Shown here: one piece after another, positions 62,730-64,000 of the stretch
How the letters are laid out: the number at the start of each line of letters is the position of its first letter
How positions within the stretch are numbered: the stretch's first letter is position 1
Source of the DNA: Gerris lacustris
Taxonomy: Eukaryota > Arthropoda > Insecta > Hemiptera > Gerridae
Assembly (NCBI GenBank): GCA_951217055.1
Contig: OX578277.1
Span: forward strand, 64,512,388 to 64,576,387
Direction: 5' to 3'
Length of the DNA stretch: 64,000 nt
Notes under the pieces: model-generated
The model's database searches: none
What the model saw: the letters and a program-made list of their open reading frames with translations, nothing else
Told to the model about the DNA's origin: nothing
Made by a program: the position numbers and the translations under genes

Positions 62730-63660
62730 TATATTATATTTAAAGCGTTTAAAATTTTTGAAAATAAGTTTTTAAGTTATAGTTTTTGTTAATGTTACAC
62801 GAATCAGTTTTATGATTGACCGTAGTATTGATATTTTTATAAATGTGAAATGCCTCCATTATTCTTCTTTTTTTAGTACCCTAAAATAGTAGTATCGTCA
62901 AAAGAAAATGTGTGCCCTTTAGTAAAAGAATGAAGGGCAAGGGCGGTTTTTTGGCTTTAATTTTTTATATCATTAGAGTGATAGTATATTCTATTTTTTA
63001 ATTTTTGTGAGGTTTCTCCTATATATGCTTTATCACAATTTTATAAATTAGTCCGGATCTATTGTCATTGTTGATTTTATCTTTCATGTTATTGTAGTAT
63101 TGCATTAATTTATCGTTAGGTTTATCCGCAAATTTAACTTGATCACAGCCATTTAGTTTTATAATTTTTTGTATTTTTTCGAATAATCCTTTAATGCAGG
63201 TGAGGCTTGTATAATTAGTTATACAATTATTATATTCTGCTGTTGTTTCAGTTTGTGTGTTCATTAATTTATCAAATTGATTGCACCATAATGTTTTGAT
63301 CAATTTTATGGGATATAAATTCTCAATCAGTTTTGTAAAAACCATGGTTTTAATCTCTTTGACATATTCATGGTCCGTAATTTTGATAGCTCTTAATATT
63401 AGATTTGACGTCATGTTGGTTATAATATGTTCGGGATGATTCGACTTATAATTGAGTAATCTATTACTCTTTAACTCTTTAGCATACCATTTAGTAACTA
63501 ATATGCCAACTTCTCTTCTGATTAAGGTCATATCTAAATAGTTTAAACTATTATTATTTTCAATTTCAAGTGTAAATTGAATTTTATTATTAATGTTGTT
63601 GAAACAATCTAAAGTTGCATTAAGCTTATTTTTATTGATAAGAAATAAGTGTCGCTGTGA
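62730..63660 (-). pseudogene. Penelope-like element, RT C-terminus plus GIY-YIG, decayed
   Basis: From 63640 downwards: LNATLDCFNN, FTLEIENNNSLNYLDMTL (end of RT), FTKLIENLYPIKLIKTLW and YTSLTCIKGLFEKIQKI. The GIY-YIG part starts SGLIYKI (about 63050); a frameshift there moves YIGETSQK to another frame (about 63025-62995). An in-frame stop near 62960 and another near 62876 follow, while KTALALHSFTKGHTF keeps the paired histidines. The catalytic RT part is missing upstream. Frameshift and stops mark it as dead. It is a different family from the copy at 43.8 kb, by low sequence similarity. Confidence 0.85.
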
Positions 63661-64000
63661 GAACAGCGATTTGCGCTTAGTTTATTTTTTCTATTCGTTT
63701 TAGTACATTTATTTCTGTTGTATGACATAAGTTACCGAGCTGTCGTTCCAAGTTACTTGAATGCTATTGACATGTTTTTTATACATCAAGAAATTATTCT
63801 AAAAAGTAAAACTTTTTTGTACGTTAAGTATATGTAAAATTACGTTTTGTATTTCAGTAAATATAATTGTTATATACTCGTACTTATCAGTTAACAAAGG
63901 GTTTTTCTTCATAGTTACACGTCTGCCGGCCTCAAAGTTTGATTCCGGCAGCGACAGTACAAAAAAGTTTAAATCTTGTGAAGAACCTTCAAGATATTAG
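63661..64000. other. Window edge, no gene seen
   Basis: No recognised coding sequence or repeat boundary. The missing 5' TTF2 exons are expected further right. Confidence 0.4.

Overview
This is an AT-rich eukaryotic window, most likely from an arthropod and probably an insect. The reasons are two intron/UTR-style animal genes (GTPBP10 and TTF2/lodestar), Penelope-like elements with GIY-YIG endonucleases, LINE fragments, many hAT-type and mariner-type miniature elements, Helitron-like ends beside long (TA)n runs, and tRNA-derived SINEs. The order cannot be settled from sequence alone. There are no bacterial-style operons; most long reading frames in the window are transposon remnants or chance frames.

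Layout. 1-0.93 kb: 3' part of a non-LTR retrotransposon. 1.5-8.1 kb: a small inverted-repeat element, a tandem-repeat element, and a second LINE on the minus strand (A-tail near 4.47 kb) interrupted by a 1.5 kb DNA transposon carrying nine copies of a TAATGAGTGTTAC-like word. 8.2-13.65 kb: four Helitron-like copies and (TA)n runs; two of the copies lie tail to tail and form a 2.4 kb inverted repeat. 13.7-28.3 kb: gene-poor, with fold-back elements, a pogo/Tigger-like MITE, hAT-type MITEs and two hammerhead-like motifs. 28.3-29.6 kb: an intact, intronless GTPBP10 (Obg-family GTPase) gene on the minus strand; a 1.3 kb inverted-repeat element with perfect TGACGTCA sites in both arms starts just upstream of it. 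31-41 kb: repeats, a decayed hAT transposase, and a composite element with two nested hAT insertions.

41.9-60.5 kb: the last six coding exons of TTF2/lodestar (SNF2-family ATPase, transcription termination) on the minus strand, with introns of 6.6, 1.1, 5.4, 4.4 and 0.12 kb. All splice phases agree. The introns are packed with transposons, among them a Penelope-like element flanked by a 694-bp direct repeat that looks identical. 60.5-64 kb: hammerhead-like motifs (two in a 261-bp palindrome), a tRNA-derived SINE and a decayed second Penelope-like element. The 5' exons of TTF2 must lie beyond 64 kb.

The strongest unusual signals are: (1) a set of hammerhead-ribozyme-like motifs of at least five independent types that share an extra nucleotide after the CUGANGA box and a loopless, self-complementary helix III; (2) three MITEs with related T-N-G-N-N-(T/G)TGGG ends and 8-bp target duplications, each filled with its own short palindromic word; (3) the 694-bp duplication around the Penelope-like insertion; (4) the 2.4 kb Helitron-like inverted repeat.
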